Below are positions 1 through 7,364 of a stretch of DNA of 26,176 bases, one piece after another. Position 1 is the first letter of the stretch. Each line of letters begins with the position of its first letter. The position numbers and the translations under genes are program-made. Source of the stretch: an uncultured Lachnospiraceae bacterium (GTDB lineage Bacteria > Bacillota > Clostridia > Lachnospirales > Lachnospiraceae); NCBI GenBank assembly GCA_910588565.1, contig CAJUPF010000047.1, forward strand, positions 1-26,176, read 5' to 3'. The notes under the pieces are model-generated. The model did not search any database and was not told the DNA's origin. It saw only the letters and a list, made by a program, of their open reading frames with translations.

Positions 1-1
1 T

Positions 2-91
2 AAAGTTGTATTTTTTTCGATAACAGGAGTTATTGCTGTCGGGCAAATTACATGGGTTATAACAGCTCGTTATTTAGATAAGAAAATGTAG
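2..91 (+). CDS. C-terminal end of a membrane protein gene, cut by the window edge
   Basis: An open frame runs in from the left edge and stops at TAG 89-91, giving 29 residues. Most are hydrophobic (a helix around VIAVGQITWVIT), followed by a short basic tail ending DKKM. This looks like a last transmembrane helix with a cytoplasmic tail. The next gene starts 23 bases later with its own ribosome binding site, so the two probably form an operon. The family cannot be named from this piece. Confidence 0.45.
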   Translation, partial: KVVFFSITGVIAVGQITWVITARYLDKKM

Positions 92-114
92 TCGTATGAA
101 AGGTGGAATTGACA

Positions 115-540
115 ATGAAGAAAAAATTATCATTTATCATTGAGATTATTATAGGCATAATCTTTATATGTTTTGGATATTTCGTTATTGACGCTGACTA
201 TTACTCTACACTTTTTTACGCAATGGGGTTCGGCTTAGCTTTTGCTTCATGTGTTCAATTACTTAAAATTTATTATTATGAAATGCCAAAAAATAAAGAA
301 AAATTGGAAAATATAAATAGAGAAAATCATATCAATAGTGTTGATGAAAGAAAAGTATTTTTAAGAATGAAAGCTGGTTCTTTAGTGTATCAGTTAATGA
401 CTTTCGTGTACTTGTTTGTTGCTTTTGTACTTGCATTACTTCATATTGAAGCATGGATTATAGGAATTATATTTGGTTTATTCCTGCTGCAGACATTTTT
501 AGGAATTGTTCTGTATAAACATTTTGAAAAACATTTTTAA
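115..540 (+). CDS. Small four-helix membrane protein of unknown function
   Basis: This encodes a 141-residue protein. The frame is also open from a GTG at 103, but ATG 115 lies 8 bases after AAAGGTGG (99-106), so 115 is the likely start. Predicted helices lie at about residues 6-24, 31-50, 92-112 and 115-134. The connecting loop (about 55-85) is charged and rich in Asn, Lys and Glu. No enzyme motif is visible. The gene is distinctly AT-rich compared with the genes after 2985, which fits an accessory region. It sits just behind another membrane protein gene, a common layout for small operons of paired membrane proteins in Firmicutes. I do not recognise the family. Confidence 0.7.
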   Translation: MKKKLSFIIEIIIGIIFICFGYFVIDADYYSTLFYAMGFGLAFASCVQLLKIYYYEMPKNKEKLENINRENHINSVDERKVFLRMKAGSLVYQLMTFVYLFVAFVLALLHIEAWIIGIIFGLFLLQTFLGIVLYKHFEKHF

Positions 541-634
541 AATATTCGGTAAATTGTGATGAGGAAATACTATAATAGGACTTAAAAAATGAGATATAAA
601 AATCACGCTTGTAATCAGTAAATGATTATGTATG

Positions 635-669
635 CCGCCGCTACGGGAAACGCCATAACGGCGGTTTTT
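635..669 (+). terminator. Hairpin with T-run between the membrane gene and the integrase remnant
   Basis: CCGCCG (635-640) pairs with CGGCGG (659-664) across an 18-base loop and is followed by five T (665-669). It could end transcription from the left-hand genes. The loop is long and the stem short, so efficiency is uncertain. It is GC-rich in an AT-rich setting and may have come with the integrase remnant. Confidence 0.4.
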
Positions 670-684
670 CAATGCCTATCGGTT

Positions 685-990
685 ATCTCTGCCAAAGGAT
701 TTCTTACGCTGTCTTTACAGTATCAGAGGTTAGAGGACTTTCTGAAAAAGAAAAACAATCCTGCACTTCTGCCTATACAAATAGCCTATTATACAGGCTT
801 GCGTATTGGAGAGGTCTGTGGTCTGACTTGGCAGGACATCAACCTTGAAGAACAATATCTGACAGTACGCCGCAGTATGCGTTACAACGGGGCAAGGCAC
901 AAAACAGAAATAGGGGCAACAAAGCGTAAAAAAATCCGCACCGTGGACTTTTGCGATACGCTTGCCGCAATCCTGAAAACTGCGAAAATA
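685..990 (+). pseudogene. Tyrosine recombinase (integrase) remnant
   Basis: The open frame from about 622 to 1065 contains a recognisable internal piece of a phage or conjugative-transposon integrase. The box TGLRIGEVCGLTWQDI carries the first catalytic Arg of tyrosine recombinases, and the stretch YLTVRRS... to GATKRKKIRTV matches the following beta region. The N-terminal arm and core-binding domain are missing, as are the later HxxR box and the nucleophilic Tyr. The frame runs out into unrelated sequence at about 990. The protein cannot be active. It marks an old integration or deletion event at the edge of the hicAB region. The first residues of the open frame (622-684) overlap a terminator-like hairpin and are probably not coding. 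Boundaries are approximate. Confidence 0.7.
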
Positions 991-1012
991 TGTAAAAAAC
1001 ACACATTTACTA

Positions 1013-1041
1013 TTGATAAGTGTGTAATTAGTGTGTATAAT
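1013..1041 (+). promoter_or_regulatory. Promoter of the first hicAB unit
   Basis: TTGATA (1013-1018) and TATAAT (1036-1041) are separated by exactly 17 bases. GTGTGTAAT (1020-1028) and GTGTGTATAAT (1031-1041) form direct repeats with an 11-base period across the spacer and -10 box. This is a likely site for autoregulation by the HicB ribbon-helix-helix domain. The promoter lies in the tail of the integrase remnant. Confidence 0.7.
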
Positions 1042-1064
1042 ATAAGCATGAAGGAGGAAAACTA

Positions 1065-1238
1065 ATGAAGAAAAGAGACCTTATAAGGAAGCTGGAAGAA
1101 GCAGGATTTGAATTCAAGGAACACGGAGGGAACCACGATACTTATAAGAGAGGAAGAGATACGGAGCAGGTTCCAAGGCACAATGAAATCAATGAGATAA
1201 CTGCTAAGAAAATTCTAAAGAAATGGGGACTGAAATAG
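1065..1238 (+). CDS. hicA: HicA-type mRNA interferase toxin, first copy
   Basis: This encodes a 57-residue protein. ATG 1065 follows AAGGAGG (1051-1057) at 7 bases. The sequence has the HicA pattern: MKKRDLIRKLEEAGF, then KEHGGNHDTY with the conserved His (His24), then a basic VPRH box and C-terminal ITAKKILKKWGL. HicA proteins are double-stranded-RNA-binding-fold nucleases that cut mRNA and are neutralised by HicB. The gene overlaps the stop of the upstream integrase remnant by one base (TAATG). It is followed 50 bases later by hicB, giving the usual toxin-first order. It is full length against the second copy after repair of that copy's frameshift (also 57 residues), so this one is probably functional. 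Confidence 0.88.
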   Translation: MKKRDLIRKLEEAGFEFKEHGGNHDTYKRGRDTEQVPRHNEINEITAKKILKKWGLK

Positions 1239-1288
1239 TCTCCGGCTTCCTTATAGTTTTATATAGAGTTAGAAAGGTGGTGTAAAGG

Positions 1289-1711
1289 ATGAAACAAGCA
1301 TATCCAACGCTTATTGCAGAGTACAAAGGTGATTTTCTTGTATATGTCCCAGATATGGATATTTATACAGAAGGTAAAAGCATAGCGGATGCTATTGAAA
1401 TGGCGAGGGATGCCATAGGATTGAAAGGCATTGACTTTGAGGATGACGGAAAAGAAATTCCGGTTCCCTCTACTGTAGAGGCAGCAGTGGAAATGGCAAA
1501 AGAGGATACAGAAGTATTTGATTATTCAACAGGGATAGTAACTTTGGTGGATATTGATTTTTCAGCTTACCGGAAGAGGATGGATAATAAAATGGTAAGA
1601 AGAAATGTTACGCTTCCCAATTGGTTAAATGCAGAAGCGGAAAAGGCACATATTAATGTTTCCAGGGTACTGCAGGAAGCATTGATGGTTAAATTGAATG
1701 TGTCAAGATAA
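1289..1711 (+). CDS. hicB: HicB-type antitoxin, first copy
   Basis: This 140-residue protein has two parts. The N-terminal half (about 1-65) is the partly degraded RNase-H-like HicB fold, with MKQAYPTLIAEYKGDFLVYV, PDMDIYTEG and IADAIEMARDAIGL. The C-terminal part (about 100-140) is a ribbon-helix-helix DNA-binding segment containing RRNVTLPNWLNAEAEK. The first part should bind HicA and the second the operator. The start at 1289 is supported by AAAGGTGG (1273-1280). The protein is clearly similar to the HicB encoded at 2114, sharing the AYP, PD(M/F)DI and IADA..MARDA motifs, so the two units probably arose by duplication or serial acquisition. Confidence 0.88.
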   Translation: MKQAYPTLIAEYKGDFLVYVPDMDIYTEGKSIADAIEMARDAIGLKGIDFEDDGKEIPVPSTVEAAVEMAKEDTEVFDYSTGIVTLVDIDFSAYRKRMDNKMVRRNVTLPNWLNAEAEKAHINVSRVLQEALMVKLNVSR

Positions 1712-1831
1712 GATTCCTTATAGAATATAGTGATCCTTGGGCAGGCGGGGCTGTAAAAGCTCTTCTGCCATAATAATAGGGAAGCATATTTTTATGAAAT
1801 TAATTTATCCTGCAATTTTTTCATTTAACCA

Positions 1832-1860
1832 TTGACAAGTGCGTATAATATACGTATAAT
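1832..1860 (+). promoter_or_regulatory. Promoter and nested operator of the second hicAB unit
   Basis: TTGACA (1832-1837) and TATAAT (1855-1860) are spaced by 17 bases, a near-ideal promoter. The spacer holds a perfect 13-base palindrome, CGTATAATATACG (1842-1854), overlapped by a second palindrome, TATACGTATA (1849-1858). CGTATAAT is also directly repeated at 1842-1849 and 1853-1860, an 11-base period as in the first hicAB promoter. A repressor bound here would block RNA polymerase. Confidence 0.72.
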
Positions 1861-1882
1861 GTTAAGTGTAAGGAGGATATGT

Positions 1883-2057
1883 ATGAAAACAAAAGACCTT
1901 ATAAAGCTACTGGAAAGCAATGGGTTGGAAGTTCAAGCGACACGGTGGGAATCATGACGTTTATGTAAAGGATGGAAAAAGAGAGAGCATCGTAAGGCAC
2001 AGGGAAACAGATGAAGATTTAGCAAAAGCAATTATCAAGCGGAACGGGCTGAAATAA
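1883..2057 (+). pseudogene. hicA: hicA toxin, second copy, frameshifted
   Basis: ATG 1883 follows AAGGAGG and begins like a HicA (MKTKDLIKLLESNG), but the frame stops at TGA 1955-1957 after 24 codons. Removing one base near T1925 (in GGGTTGG) restores a 57-residue protein with WKFKRHGGNHDVYVKDG and a C-terminal AIIKRNGLK, ending at TAA 2055-2057. That is the same length as the first HicA. The rest of the frame is clean and keeps the conserved His in GGNHD. The lesion therefore looks like a single recent insertion (or a sequencing error) rather than long decay. As written, no active toxin would be made. Confidence 0.85.
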
Positions 2058-2113
2058 GCCCGGTATCTGCAGGATATCGTATATAAAGTCATATTTTTAA
2101 GGAGGTTAGCAGG

Positions 2114-2512
2114 ATGAAAAGAGCATATCCAGTTATTCTGTCACAGGGGGAAAAATTTATTGTGGCGTACATTCCAGATTTTGACATTAATACGCAGGGG
2201 GAAGATATTGCCGATGCAATGAAAATGGCAAGGGATGCAGTAGGTATTATTGGCATTGATATGGAAGATGAAGGGGAATCTTTGCCAGAACCGACGGTAG
2301 TTTCTAAGGTTAAAACGGATTCGGCGGATGATGTTGTAACTCTTGTGGATGTTGACTTTGAAGAGTACCGCAGGAAAAATGATCTGAGGGCGGTGAAAAA
2401 GAATTGTACAATACCGTCGTGGCTTAATTTTGAAGCTGAAAAGGCAGGTGTGAATTTTTCGGCTATTCTGACAGCGGCGCTGAAAAGGGAGTTGAAGATT
2501 CAGGGACGGTAG
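2114..2512 (+). CDS. hicB: HicB-type antitoxin, second copy
   Basis: This 132-residue protein has the same two-part structure as the first HicB. The N-terminal toxin-binding fold has MKRAYPVILSQGEKFIVAYIPDFDI and IADAMKMARDAVGI. The C-terminal ribbon-helix-helix has KKNCTIPSWLNFEAEKAG. AAGGAGG sits upstream of ATG 2114. Its partner hicA is frameshifted, so this is an orphan antitoxin in practice. It could still repress its own promoter, or cross-neutralise the HicA encoded at 1065 if the interfaces are similar enough. Transcription ends at the hairpin at 2546. Confidence 0.88.
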   Translation: MKRAYPVILSQGEKFIVAYIPDFDINTQGEDIADAMKMARDAVGIIGIDMEDEGESLPEPTVVSKVKTDSADDVVTLVDVDFEEYRRKNDLRAVKKNCTIPSWLNFEAEKAGVNFSAILTAALKRELKIQGR

Positions 2513-2545
2513 ACCAAAATCGGGAAAATAGAAGGATGATAGATT

Positions 2546-2572
2546 GAGAGCTTGGAGACAGGCTCTCTTTTT
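2546..2572 (+). terminator. Terminator after the second hicAB unit
   Basis: GAGAGC (2546-2551) pairs with GCTCTC (2562-2567), followed by five T (2568-2572). It marks the right-hand end of the accessory strip. Confidence 0.75.
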
Positions 2573-2904
2573 ATGTGTTTTTTCAGGAAGGAGGCCAGCC
2601 ATAAGATATCCCTGCAGCCGGCAGAAGGGGACAGTTATGGTAAAGGCCGGGAGCAGTGGGTATGTGCGGACACAGGATATAAGACATATGTAATATAGAA
2701 AAAGGGCGGCAGTGATGCTGCCTGAGTTTATTTTGATACAAAATAATTTGAAAATCCCACTGAGTTTTTATGGAAAAAAGTATTAGGAAAAACCTGATTA
2801 TTAGTAACAAACGTCGAAAATCGTTGATTTTATAAGCTTTAAAACCATGCAATCTTAAGAAAAGCTTAATCATTTAGATTCTTTTATGTTCATATTTATT
2901 CCGT
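2573..2904. other. Gene-free stretch before the two-component system
   Basis: No convincing coding frame is seen on either strand. A short hairpin (GGCAG 2708-2712, CTGCC 2718-2722) has only a weak T-rich tail. An inverted repeat TTAAG/CTTAA with a 5-base gap lies at 2855-2869. The right half is AT-rich, as expected of a promoter region. A decayed gene is possible but nothing recognisable remains. Confidence 0.4.
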
Positions 2905-2929
2905 TACAATACCACTATGATTAATCATA
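2905..2929 (+). promoter_or_regulatory. Likely promoter and operator of the response regulator gene
   Basis: A -10-like TACAAT lies at 2905-2910, with only a weak -35 (TTTTAT) 17 bases upstream. Just downstream, at the expected transcription start, is a perfect 14-base palindrome, TATGATTAATCATA (2916-2929). A weak -35 plus a dyad suits a regulated promoter, possibly autoregulated by the encoded two-component system. The assignment is inference. Confidence 0.45.
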
Positions 2930-2984
2930 CCGGGCAGGACATAGTTTGACAGACGTCCGCCCCCAAATCGTTCAGGAGGAAGTT

Positions 2985-3677
2985 ATGTATCGTATTTTAG
3001 TATGTGATGATGAAAAAGACATTGTATCCGCTCTGCGGATTTATTTAACCAGTGAAGGCTACGAAGTAGAAGAAGCGTACCAGGGACAGCAGGCGATAGA
3101 CATAATCCGGGAGAAAGAAATCCACCTGGTGATTATGGATATTATGATGCCCTTTATGGACGGTATAACAGCTATGGTAAAAATTCGGGAACTCAGCAAC
3201 GTCCCAGTAATCTTGCTGACAGCCAAAGGCGAGGATACAGATAAAGTTTTAGGCCTTACCGTGGGCGCGGATGACTATATTACAAAGCCGTTTAACCCCG
3301 TAGAACTGCAGGCAAGGGTAAAATCCCAGCTCCGCCGTTATATGCAGCTTGGCGCGGGAAATATCCAGCATGACATTCTTTCTATCGGAGGAATTGAGAT
3401 GGATGACAAATCCAAAGAAGTCAGCCTGGATGGGGAATCCGTATCACTGACCCGTACAGAATACGATATTTTAAAACTTTTGTTAGAACACAAAGGGCAG
3501 GTATTTTCGCCCGCACAGATTTATCAGAGGGTCTGGAAAGACGTGGCCTTTGGAACAGAAAACACGGTAGCGGTACATATACGTCATTTAAGGGAAAAAT
3601 TAGAATATGACCCGGCAAATCCACGCTATCTGAAAGTGGTATGGGGCAGAGGGTATAAGATTGAGGAGGAAGGCTGA
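2985..3677 (+). CDS. PhoB/OmpR-family response regulator
   Basis: This encodes 230 residues. ATG 2985 follows AGGAGGA; an in-frame TTG at 2946 has no such site. The receiver domain (about 1-120) has the acidic pair Asp8-Asp9, the phosphoacceptor Asp52 in VIMDIMMPFMDG, Thr79 and Lys101 (KPF). The C-terminal winged-helix domain (about 130-228) has LTRTEYDILKLLLEHKGQVFS and VHIRHLREKLE..., ending VVWGRGYKIE, typical of OmpR/PhoB DNA-binding domains. The stop overlaps the kinase start by one base (TGATG), so the two are translationally coupled. The sequence resembles VanR-type regulators, but target genes cannot be told from the window. Confidence 0.93.
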   Translation: MYRILVCDDEKDIVSALRIYLTSEGYEVEEAYQGQQAIDIIREKEIHLVIMDIMMPFMDGITAMVKIRELSNVPVILLTAKGEDTDKVLGLTVGADDYITKPFNPVELQARVKSQLRRYMQLGAGNIQHDILSIGGIEMDDKSKEVSLDGESVSLTRTEYDILKLLLEHKGQVFSPAQIYQRVWKDVAFGTENTVAVHIRHLREKLEYDPANPRYLKVVWGRGYKIEEEG

Positions 3678-6019
3678 TGAGACAATTTTGTTATAAGACA
3701 TGGGTAAAAGTATGTGCGATGATCCTGTGTATCTTAAGTATAAACGCGGCGGCAGGCTCAGTGTTTTTCATGGGAGCAGGCGCGGAATTTGGAGTCTACC
3801 GGGGGACGAAAGAAGAGATAAAAGAGGAGCTGTTTGATCTGGCCTGTTATAAATATTCCATCAAGGCAGTGACTCTTTTCTATCAGGGAGATACAGAGCT
3901 TTCCGATTTTGAAGACTCAAATTTCCGGTATGGGATTATCCAGGCGGACAGTCTGGAGGGAATTGATTTAAATGATAAGAAAAACTATTCCGCTACGAAT
4001 TTTGATCAGAATGTTTCGGAAGATATGCTCTATATATTTTCCTGCGACCTAGGAGACTCCACGGAGTTTAAATGGGCGGAATCCCTGCTGGATACGGCTT
4101 ATATTTATAATCAAAGGGAATCTTACCGGAAATCCAGTATCATCACAGGCTGTTATTATGTCAGGGATACCGGAAAATTCTATTGTTATGCAGAGGGCAG
4201 GCTATATCCGGCGATTCCGGAGGGAGATGACTACTACATCGACCGGATTGAGAAAGATTCTGCCGGTGAGTATTGCTGGACAGATCAAAATGACAGAATT
4301 TATTTCAATGGCCAGAGCTATTATATGTCGGATATCCCGATTTTGCTGAACAAAGACCTGCCGGATATCGGTGAAGTTGTATCGGAACTAGAAGAAGACT
4401 CCAACTATGCAGAATACCAGATTGAAGCCGGAAATGTGGTTCAGTATAGTTTTGAATTTCAGGATACCACCCCCTATTATGTGCTTTCTTACGTCCGAAA
4501 GCCGCTGCAGGAAGCGGGGAATGGGCTTTTGGAAAAACTGGTGTCTTTTGGAAAACAGGATATGCTGAATCAGGTAAATACGTTGGTTGATATTCTGTAT
4601 CATATGCGTTATGCGGTATTTGGCATTTTTGCGGTATCGGTTCTTTTGGTTTTCCTTTCGTTTGTGGCTTTGCTTACCGGTGCGGGGCACAGAAATACCA
4701 AGGAGGCTGTGCCCGGAGTGGCAGAAAAGATTCCGTTTGATGTGTATACGGTTCTGATTCTGGTAGTTGGGATATGTTTTGTGGAAGCAGCTGCAGCTAT
4801 TTATATGATAACGAGTGATATTCTGCTGCCCTCATTGTTTGGGATCATGATCATCCTTCTGGCGGAAATTGCAGGGCTTTTCTACTGTATGAGTTTCGCG
4901 GTGCGGATAAAAACAGGTATTCTATGGAAAAATACGCTCTGCTGGCGTCTGTGGAGCTGGCTGGCAGTCGGGATCAAAAACAGTGTCAAAAAAATCATCC
5001 GGTCTCTGCCGCTGCTATGGAAAGCATGGGTGATTATGGGCGCACTGGCTTTTTTTGAAATGATAGGGCTGATGGCTTCTTCTTACAACACGGAATTGCA
5101 GCTGGCGCTGTGGTTTCTGGAAAAAGTGGTTCTCTATGGATTTTTAGGCGCATGTCTGTTTCAGATGAAAAAGCTGCAGCAGGCGGGAGAACAGCTTGCA
5201 GAAGGAAGGTTAAACAGTAAAATCGATACAGGCCGTATGTTCTGGGACTTTAAGAAGCACGGAGAAAACCTGAACAATATCCGGGGCGGCATACAGCAGG
5301 CAGTAGCAGAGCAGATGAAAAGCGAGCATTTCAAAACAGAACTGATTACCAATGTATCCCATGATATCAAAACACCGCTGACGTCGATTATCAACTATGT
5401 CGATTTGCTGGAAAAAGAAGAGATAGGCAATCCCACAGCACAGGAATATTTAGAAGTATTAAGCCGCCAGTCCGCCCGTTTAAAGAAACTGATAGAGGAT
5501 TTGATGGAGGCTTCCAAAGCTTCTACCGGAAATCTTACGGTTGCATGGGAAACCTGTGACGCCCAGGTGATGCTGACGCAGACCATTGGAGAATTTGAGG
5601 AAAAATTAAAGGCAAGCCAGATTGAACTGATTGTGCAGGGAAGCAAAGAGCCGATGGTGATTTTGGCAGATCCCAGGCACCTATGGCGGATTTTTGAAAA
5701 CCTGATGAATAATATCTGCAAATATGCGCAGCCTTCCACAAGAGCTTACGTCAATGTTGAGAAGCGGGAGCAGCAAGGAAAAATTATCTTCCGCAATATA
5801 TCCAGATATGCGCTGAATATTGACAGCGAAGAACTGATGGAACGTTTTGTGCGCGGAGACAGTTCGAGAAACACCGAAGGAAGCGGCCTCGGCCTCTCCA
5901 TTGCCAAAAGCCTGACAGAGCTGATGCATGGAACGTTTGAACTGGTGGTAGACGGAGATTTGTTTAAGGTGATTCTTACCTTTTCGGTGGAGGAACAGTA
6001 TAACAAATCCTTAGATTAA
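3677..6019 (+). CDS. Membrane sensor histidine kinase paired with the upstream regulator
   Basis: This is a 780-residue kinase. One helix at about 12-34 is followed by a long, presumably extracellular domain (about 35-310) rich in Tyr, Asp and Glu. Five further helices lie at about 312-335, 356-378, 383-407, 450-468 and 474-495, then a HAMP-like linker. The dimerisation box NVSHDIKTPLTSI carries the phosphorylated His562. The ATPase domain follows, with an N box (ENLMNNICKYA) and G boxes (GSGLGLSIAKSL). Length and multi-helix layout are well above the simple two-helix kinases; kinases of this build are common in clostridia. The ligand is not predictable. No transporter or resistance gene is adjacent; the next gene, ilvE, has its own promoter. 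Confidence 0.92.
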   Translation: MRQFCYKTWVKVCAMILCILSINAAAGSVFFMGAGAEFGVYRGTKEEIKEELFDLACYKYSIKAVTLFYQGDTELSDFEDSNFRYGIIQADSLEGIDLNDKKNYSATNFDQNVSEDMLYIFSCDLGDSTEFKWAESLLDTAYIYNQRESYRKSSIITGCYYVRDTGKFYCYAEGRLYPAIPEGDDYYIDRIEKDSAGEYCWTDQNDRIYFNGQSYYMSDIPILLNKDLPDIGEVVSELEEDSNYAEYQIEAGNVVQYSFEFQDTTPYYVLSYVRKPLQEAGNGLLEKLVSFGKQDMLNQVNTLVDILYHMRYAVFGIFAVSVLLVFLSFVALLTGAGHRNTKEAVPGVAEKIPFDVYTVLILVVGICFVEAAAAIYMITSDILLPSLFGIMIILLAEIAGLFYCMSFAVRIKTGILWKNTLCWRLWSWLAVGIKNSVKKIIRSLPLLWKAWVIMGALAFFEMIGLMASSYNTELQLALWFLEKVVLYGFLGACLFQMKKLQQAGEQLAEGRLNSKIDTGRMFWDFKKHGENLNNIRGGIQQAVAEQMKSEHFKTELITNVSHDIKTPLTSIINYVDLLEKEEIGNPTAQEYLEVLSRQSARLKKLIEDLMEASKASTGNLTVAWETCDAQVMLTQTIGEFEEKLKASQIELIVQGSKEPMVILADPRHLWRIFENLMNNICKYAQPSTRAYVNVEKREQQGKIIFRNISRYALNIDSEELMERFVRGDSSRNTEGSGLGLSIAKSLTELMHGTFELVVDGDLFKVILTFSVEEQYNKSLD

Positions 6020-6072
6020 CGGTTGCTTTCCATAACTGCAACTTATATTTCATATAAGTCTCTGGAATAATC

Positions 6073-6101
6073 TTGACATGCAGAAAAAAAAGTATAATAA
6101 T
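6073..6101 (+). promoter_or_regulatory. Promoter of ilvE
   Basis: TTGACA (6073-6078) is followed after 17 bases by AATAAT (6096-6101); a better -10 (TATAAT, 6093-6098) would leave only 14 bases. The leader to the start codon is about 45 bases, too short for a T-box. Confidence 0.5.
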
Positions 6102-6150
6102 GATTGTCAGAAAATAAGCTCTATTGAAAACACGAACCGGAGGTAAGAGT

Positions 6151-7218
6151 ATGAATATCAGATTTGAGGAAAAAGGGCAGTTAAAGGAAAAGCCGGATCA
6201 GAAGAATCTCGGTTTTGGGAAATATATGACAGACTATATGTTTGTTATGGACTGGACAAAAGAGGATGGCTGGATTGATGCGAGGATTGTTCCGCATGAG
6301 CCGATTTCTCTCGATCCGGCCTGTGTGGTACTGCATTATGCACAGGAGACGTTTGAGGGGCTGAAAGCATACCGCACCAGGGAAGGCAGGATTCAGCTGT
6401 TCCGTCCTGAAATGAATGCAAAGCGGATGATTATTTCTAACGAAAGACTCTGTATGCCAGGATTTCCGGAGGATATGTTTGTAGAAGCGGTAAAAGAACT
6501 GGTTAAAGTGGAACGGGACTGGGTACCGTCAGAACCGGGCACATCCCTGTATATCCGCCCCTTTATGTTTGCGACGGAAAGCACCCTTGGCGTACACATG
6601 GCAAGCAAATACAAATTTGTTATTATCTGCTGCCCGGTTGGTGCATATTATCCGGAGGGGATTAATCCGGTGAAGATTCTGGTAGAAGACGAACTGGTTC
6701 GTGCCGTACAGGGCGGCACAGGCTTTACCAAATGCGGCGGTAACTATGCGGGTTCTATTTTGGGCCAGGTAAAAGCAGAGAAGATGGGCTGCACGCAGGT
6801 GCTCTGGTTAGACGGTGTACACCGTAAATATGTAGAAGAAGTCGGAACCATGAATATTATGTTTAAAATCGGAGGAGAAATTTATACAGCGCCGATTGAA
6901 GGAACGGTACTTGCCGGGATTACCAGAGATTCTATCCTTCATATTTTAAAGGACTGGGGTTATCCAATCCATGAAACCCACCTTGCGATAGACGATCTGA
7001 TGAAGGCCGGACATGACGGCACATTAGAAGAGGCTTTTGGGACAGGAACTGCCGCTGTAGTATCTCCGGTTGGAGAATTTGTCTACCGGGACGATTCGGT
7101 TAAGGTGAATGATTTTAAAATTGGAAAACTGACCCAGAAATTATATGATTACCTGACCGGCATTCAATGGGGGGATGAAGAGGATAAATACGGTTGGACG
7201 GTAGATATTGATGCATAA
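6151..7218 (+). CDS. ilvE: Branched-chain amino acid aminotransferase
   Basis: This encodes 355 residues, the usual length for the longer bacterial IlvE type. ATG 6151 follows GGAGG (6139-6143); a frame from 6124 is open but lacks a ribosome binding site. It is a class IV PLP enzyme that interconverts leucine, isoleucine and valine with their keto acids using glutamate/2-oxoglutarate. The PLP lysine is Lys194 in TKCGGNYAGSI. Other family marks are QETFEGLKAYR near residue 70, YIRPFMFAT, EEVGTMN and the C-terminal GTGTAAVVSPVG. The gene is monocistronic, with its own promoter and a strong terminator at 7252. No attenuator or T-box was seen. Confidence 0.95.
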   Translation: MNIRFEEKGQLKEKPDQKNLGFGKYMTDYMFVMDWTKEDGWIDARIVPHEPISLDPACVVLHYAQETFEGLKAYRTREGRIQLFRPEMNAKRMIISNERLCMPGFPEDMFVEAVKELVKVERDWVPSEPGTSLYIRPFMFATESTLGVHMASKYKFVIICCPVGAYYPEGINPVKILVEDELVRAVQGGTGFTKCGGNYAGSILGQVKAEKMGCTQVLWLDGVHRKYVEEVGTMNIMFKIGGEIYTAPIEGTVLAGITRDSILHILKDWGYPIHETHLAIDDLMKAGHDGTLEEAFGTGTAAVVSPVGEFVYRDDSVKVNDFKIGKLTQKLYDYLTGIQWGDEEDKYGWTVDIDA

Positions 7219-7251
7219 AAAGATAGAATGGAACTAAGTTTCATAAATAAG

Positions 7252-7279
7252 GCTGTCGGAATAGTTCCGGCAGCTTTTT
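7252..7279 (+). terminator. Terminator after ilvE
   Basis: GCTGTCGGAA (7252-7261) pairs with TTCCGGCAGC (7265-7274) with one G-U pair and a 3-base loop, followed by five T. It separates ilvE from the sporulation pair. Confidence 0.88.
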
Positions 7280-7304
7280 GTAAGGAACAAAAGCAGTGTT
7301 TATT

Positions 7305-7333
7305 ACATATTTTTCATAAAAACAGACATACTA
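7305..7333 (+). promoter_or_regulatory. Sigma-G-like promoter of spoVAD
   Basis: CATACTA (7327-7333) matches the forespore sigma-G -10 consensus (CATNNTA). ACATA at 7305-7309, 17 bases upstream, resembles the -35 consensus (GNATA type) in four of five positions. It lies about 30 bases before the spoVAD start codon. spoVA genes are known forespore sigma-G genes in Bacillus, so context supports the call. Confidence 0.6.
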
Positions 7334-7364
7334 TCAGCAAAAAATGATGATAGGAGAGTATAGT

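Noticed and set aside
2583..2873. Minus-strand open frame of 96 codons before the two-component genes
   Set aside because: No ribosome binding site, no recognisable domain and unusual composition; it covers a promoter-like AT-rich region.
6020..6150. T-box or attenuator upstream of ilvE
   Set aside because: The likely leader is only about 45 bases, with no T-box motif, specifier stem or terminator hairpin.
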